NCBI RefSeq assembly: GCF_042685365.1
Contig: NZ_JBHUMY010000006.1
Span: forward strand, 558,001 to 622,000
DNA: 64,000 bases
Direction: 5' to 3'
Source: Paenibacillus_AP thailandensis
GTDB taxonomy: Bacteria; Bacillota; Bacilli; Paenibacillales; Paenibacillaceae
How positions within the stretch are numbered: position 1 is the stretch's first letter; each line of letters starts with the position of its first letter. The position numbers and the translations under genes were made by a program. The notes below the pieces were generated by a model that worked only from the letters and a program-made list of their open reading frames with translations, was not told the DNA's origin and did no database searches. Below are positions 61,366 to 64,000 of the stretch, piece by piece.

Positions 61366-62070
61366 ATGGAACCCGCGAGAAACGACAAAACGCAGAGCGC
61401 CGTCCTTCATGAAAAAGCGTTGGAGCAAGCCAAGAAGCTCGTGGCGGATAAAGACAATCTGTTTAAGCTTTACAAGAAAGCGGCCGAGTACCTTAAAAAA
61501 GTGCTGGATAAAAGAAAAGCAGGCCTTGTGCTCGACTTCCACAAAGTTCATATGCAATACCTCGCCATCGTGTACGCCGCCGTTCTAAAAGTGGAGAATG
61601 CGGGAAGCGCCATTGCGCAGCTGGATGCGAATCTTAACGCTTTTATGTCTGCGGCGGAAAAGGAAATGCAGTCCGCGGCGGAGGTGCCGTCCGATCCCCT
61701 TCGGAATTATTCGGCAACCCAACTTTATCTTTACGCCAACGATCCTGTATTCAAGATGCTCTACAACGACACGGTCACAACGCAGCGCGAGCTGACCAAA
61801 GCCGCTCTGGAGCCCCTCGTCGAACTCGGGGATCAGGGACGCCGGATTTCGGAGGAAACGAAGTCTATATACAAGGAGCTGAATGATAAGCTCGATGCGA
61901 TGGTTCCGGAAACGCAAGTGGAGAAAGATCTAATTAAACGAAACAAACAAAATCTGAGCGATATTTACCGCAAGCTGACAAAGCTTGACGGGGTGAACGG
62001 GCGCCTTGCTCAAGCCATCTCTGACATGCAGGAGGAAAATGAGGCAGCCAATCATTATCCGCTTATGTAA
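61366..62070 (+). CDS. All-helical partner of the Ig-repeat protein
   Basis: A 234-residue, almost entirely helical, hydrophilic protein (LHEKALEQAKKLVADKDNLFKLYKKAAEYLKKVLDKRKAGLVLDFHKVHMQYLAIVYAAVLKVENAGSAIAQLDANLNAFM...EMQSAA; QVEKDLIKRNKQNLSDIYRKLTKLDGVNGRLAQAISDMQEE). Heptad-like periodicity suggests a helical bundle with coiled-coil ends. It has no signal peptide. AGGGAG supports the ATG at 61366. Only 18 bases separate it from the Ig-repeat gene, and a strong terminator follows 138 bp on, so the two form one operon. I do not recognise the family. Confidence 0.7.
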   Translation: MEPARNDKTQSAVLHEKALEQAKKLVADKDNLFKLYKKAAEYLKKVLDKRKAGLVLDFHKVHMQYLAIVYAAVLKVENAGSAIAQLDANLNAFMSAAEKEMQSAAEVPSDPLRNYSATQLYLYANDPVFKMLYNDTVTTQRELTKAALEPLVELGDQGRRISEETKSIYKELNDKLDAMVPETQVEKDLIKRNKQNLSDIYRKLTKLDGVNGRLAQAISDMQEENEAANHYPLM

Positions 62071-62208
62071 ATTGTTATCCCAAGTCCAATGGATGCCTCG
62101 CCGTTCGAACCGGAATAGCGGGGCATCCTCTTGCAGCGCATGCTGATCGCGGAGCATAGGAGAGCAGACGCCGCTTGCTGAACAAGAATAAGACCAAGCT
62201 ATAGAACT

Positions 62209-62252
62209 GGCCGAAGACGAAAGAATGTCCTTTCGTCTTCGGCCTTTTTTTT
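62209..62252 (+). terminator. Terminator of the Ig-repeat/helical-protein operon
   Basis: GGCCGAAGACGAAAG (62209-62223) pairs exactly with CTTTCGTCTTCGGCC (62230-62244), followed by eight T. Confidence 0.95.
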
Positions 62253-62298
62253 GCTAAACAGCTTCTTATGGGGAAAAGAATGGGCCTGTCCTAAATGG

Positions 62299-63468
62299 CT
62301 ACTTGAACTTAATGGCGAGCGGCAGCTTGCGCAAGCCCAGTAAATTAAAGCTCGTTAACGGTTCTAATGCTTCGGCCGCAGGAATTTCGAAGGCTTCTAT
62401 CCGGTCTAGCAGCACTTGCAGCGCTATCGAGGTTTCCAGCCGCGCAAGCGGCGCCCCCAGGCAGAAATGAATGCCGTGACCGAAGGTCAAATGCGGCCCG
62501 GACGGCCTTGTGATATCAAACACATCGGGCCGCTCGAACTTAGCCGGATCCCGGTTTGCGGCCCCAAGGAAGACGGCCACCCGGTCACCCGGCGAAAGCT
62601 TCGTCCCGGAAATTTCCGTCTCCTTGGTCACCAGCCGGAACATAAGCTGTACGGGCGTACGGAATCGCAGCACTTCTTCGACCGCCTGGGGAATCAGGTC
62701 TCGATTGCGCTGCAGCAGCTTCCATTGCTCGGGGTGCTCGGCGAAGGTGCGAATGAGATTGGCGAGCAAATTCGTTGTCGTTTCATTCCCGGTAACCAGC
62801 AGGAGTGAACAGAAGTTACTGGCCTCCAAATCGGTCAGCTTTTCTCCGTCCGCTTCGGCTGCAGCCAGCCGGGAAATCAGATCATTTTGGGGCTCCGTTC
62901 TTCTCTGATGGATCAACGATTGGAAATACTGCTTTAAATCCCTATAAGCGGCAATATGCTCGGGCAGTTCCTCGGTTTGGCCGGTTAACAGGCGCTCCGA
63001 AATCTCGACAATAATGTCCGACCAATGTTTGAAACGCTCGAAATCTTTTTCGGGCACGCCGAGCATCTCCGCGATGACCGTAACCGGAAACGGAACGGCG
63101 AACTGTTTCACGAAGTCGATATCCTGCCCGGTAAGCATGGCATCGATCAAACTTCCGGCAATCGTACGGATGCGCGGTTCAAGATCGGCAACGGCTTTAG
63201 GCGTAAACGCGTGGGTTGCGAGCGCCCTTAACTGCGTATGTCTCGGATGATCCAACGCCTGAATTTGACTGTCGAACGTAAGCTCTTCCGATAATCCGTC
63301 ATACAACGCGGATGAGAACGTTTTATAGTCTTGAAACACGCTTCGTACATCGTCATATCGGAATACCATGTATGCGCCGTATTGTTCGTTATATGCGACC
63401 GGCGAATGCTTGAGCATTTCCCCATACCACGGATATGGATTCAAACGCAAATCCATTGGAATCGACAT
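62299..63468 (-). CDS. Cytochrome P450
   Basis: A 389-residue soluble bacterial P450 (CYP107/CYP109-like size and layout). I-helix oxygen-binding motif LLLVTGNETTTNLL, K-helix EEVLRFRTP (ExxR), and the heme loop FGHGIHFCLGAPLARLE with the ligand Cys at about 336. The N-terminus SIPMDLRLNPYPWYGEMLKHSPVAYNEQYGAYMVFRYDDV is complete, and the ATG at 63468 has an upstream GAGAGGCAG. No ferredoxin, reductase or biosynthetic cluster lies nearby, so electrons come from elsewhere and the substrate is unknown. Confidence 0.93.
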   Translation of the reverse strand: MSIPMDLRLNPYPWYGEMLKHSPVAYNEQYGAYMVFRYDDVRSVFQDYKTFSSALYDGLSEELTFDSQIQALDHPRHTQLRALATHAFTPKAVADLEPRIRTIAGSLIDAMLTGQDIDFVKQFAVPFPVTVIAEMLGVPEKDFERFKHWSDIIVEISERLLTGQTEELPEHIAAYRDLKQYFQSLIHQRRTEPQNDLISRLAAAEADGEKLTDLEASNFCSLLLVTGNETTTNLLANLIRTFAEHPEQWKLLQRNRDLIPQAVEEVLRFRTPVQLMFRLVTKETEISGTKLSPGDRVAVFLGAANRDPAKFERPDVFDITRPSGPHLTFGHGIHFCLGAPLARLETSIALQVLLDRIEAFEIPAAEALEPLTSFNLLGLRKLPLAIKFK

Positions 63469-63681
63469 GTTCGTTTCACTGCCTCTCGCGATTATGGAAT
63501 AATAGATTTCACGAATATCGTAGCAAAATCGTATAACGCGGATAATGATCCGGAAGTAGAGTATTAGGTAGCCGGAAGGATAAAGAAGAGGAATATATCG
63601 AAGCGGCTGTATCGAACGGAGCAAGCCATTCGCTTGTGATCCGGTTTTACATTCTGAAGAACATCTTTCTAGGTATGAGAA

Positions 63682-63715
63682 AGGTTCATGGCATTAAACG
63701 TCATGGACCTTTTTC
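63682..63715 (+). terminator. Stem-loop with T-tract upstream of the last gene
   Basis: AGGTTCATG (63682-63690) pairs with CATGGACCT (63702-63710, one wobble), then TTTT. No + strand gene immediately upstream explains it. The remainder of 63469-63914 is non-coding. Confidence 0.6.
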
Positions 63716-63914
63716 GATTTCCGCCGATGATCATTGTTGACTCCTCATATCCCAGTATCAAATTGTATCCTACCTTACAAAAATGATCGGATCATACAAA
63801 AAAGTGCGTACTATTCAAGGGTATGGGAACCTGATAATCTAACATCCAGAACGATCGATCCAGATTTCAGCGGTCGGACGGTCGTTTAAAAACTTATAGG
63901 TGAGGTGCGAAAGT

Positions 63915-64000
63915 ATGCAGGAATACCAACTTGCTTTGAAAGATAAGCGAATCGCATGGGGGAAGGCTCTCGATATCGAGGCGCTCATTGGCAAATATCG
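63915..64000 (+). CDS. Start of a gene cut by the window end
   Basis: An ATG preceded by AGGTGAGGTG opens a frame that continues to the last base (MQEYQLALKDKRIAWGKALD, then IEALIGKY). The family cannot be recognised from 28 residues. TACAAAAAAGTGCGTAC upstream, about 63797-63813, has the look of an operator region. Confidence 0.6.
   Translation, partial: MQEYQLALKDKRIAWGKALDIEALIGKY

Noticed and set aside
60391..61557. 388-codon frame antisense to the Ig-repeat and helical genes
   Set aside because: Spans two genes and the gap between them; its His/Arg/Phe-rich composition is typical of an antisense shadow.
1..64000. CRISPR arrays, tRNA/rRNA genes, insertion sequences, phage genes
   Set aside because: No regularly spaced repeats, no cloverleaf or rRNA motifs, and no transposase, integrase or structural phage protein were seen by eye.

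Overview
The window looks like a chromosomal segment of a Paenibacillus-like, low- to mid-GC Firmicute. Strong AGGAGG-type ribosome binding sites, TTG/GTG starts, lipobox lipoproteins, a GH11 xylanase, MocR/LysR/MerR/ArsR regulators, an ECF sigma factor with a DUF4179 partner, and many intrinsic-resistance genes all fit. This is inferred from gene content; no rRNA, tRNA, CRISPR array, insertion sequence or phage was seen.

Layout. 1-9.9 kb: a deleted sugar acetyltransferase, a DinB protein, a divergent AraC regulator/GH95 glycosidase pair with a cre-like site, a DIP1984-type protein, a decayed gene, an MFS transporter, OsmC, a broken second MFS gene, a P-loop kinase and a GNAT enzyme. 10.2-27.1 kb: a large sulfur-salvage locus. 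A YtlI-like LysR regulator precedes an N-acetyltransferase, a cystine-type ABC transporter (binding protein, two permeases, ATPase), a luciferase-like monooxygenase, an M20 deacetylase, a DinB protein and an NtaA/DszA-type monooxygenase. A second block follows with a paralogous monooxygenase, a dipeptide-type ABC transporter with fused ATPases and an internally deleted monooxygenase. The same 15-bp site (ATAGA-N5-TCTAT) lies upstream of the regulator, the first block and the second block, so they probably form one regulon for taking up, acetylating, oxidising and deacetylating S-alkylated cysteines and related organosulfur compounds.

27.4-36.6 kb: secreted xylanase, an FGE-fold lipoprotein, small proteins, a LysR/SDR divergent pair, a methyltransferase, an aminoglycoside 6-adenylyltransferase and a secreted beta-helix protein. 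36.8-50.7 kb: an ArsR relic, a UvrA-like resistance ATPase, DinB, a beta-propeller protein, an RCC1-repeat surface protein, rifampin phosphotransferase, head-to-head remnants of a GH43 xylosidase and another gene, and a MerR/SDR operon with a textbook 19-bp-spacer promoter. 50.8-58.2 kb: MocR regulator, NmrA-type reductase, an ArsR/SRPBCC autoregulated operon (the intact relative of the relic), ECF sigma factor with DUF4179 partner, an alditol-oxidase-like flavoenzyme and a remnant of a Vat/CatB acetyltransferase. 58.7-62.1 kb: a two-gene cassette of an 862-residue Ig-repeat protein with an unrecognised C-terminal half and an all-helical partner, the best candidate here for an undescribed system. 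62.3-64 kb: a cytochrome P450 and the start of one more gene.

The window is rich in gene wreckage: at least eight genes are truncated, internally deleted or frameshifted, several by clean internal deletions that leave both ends recognisable.
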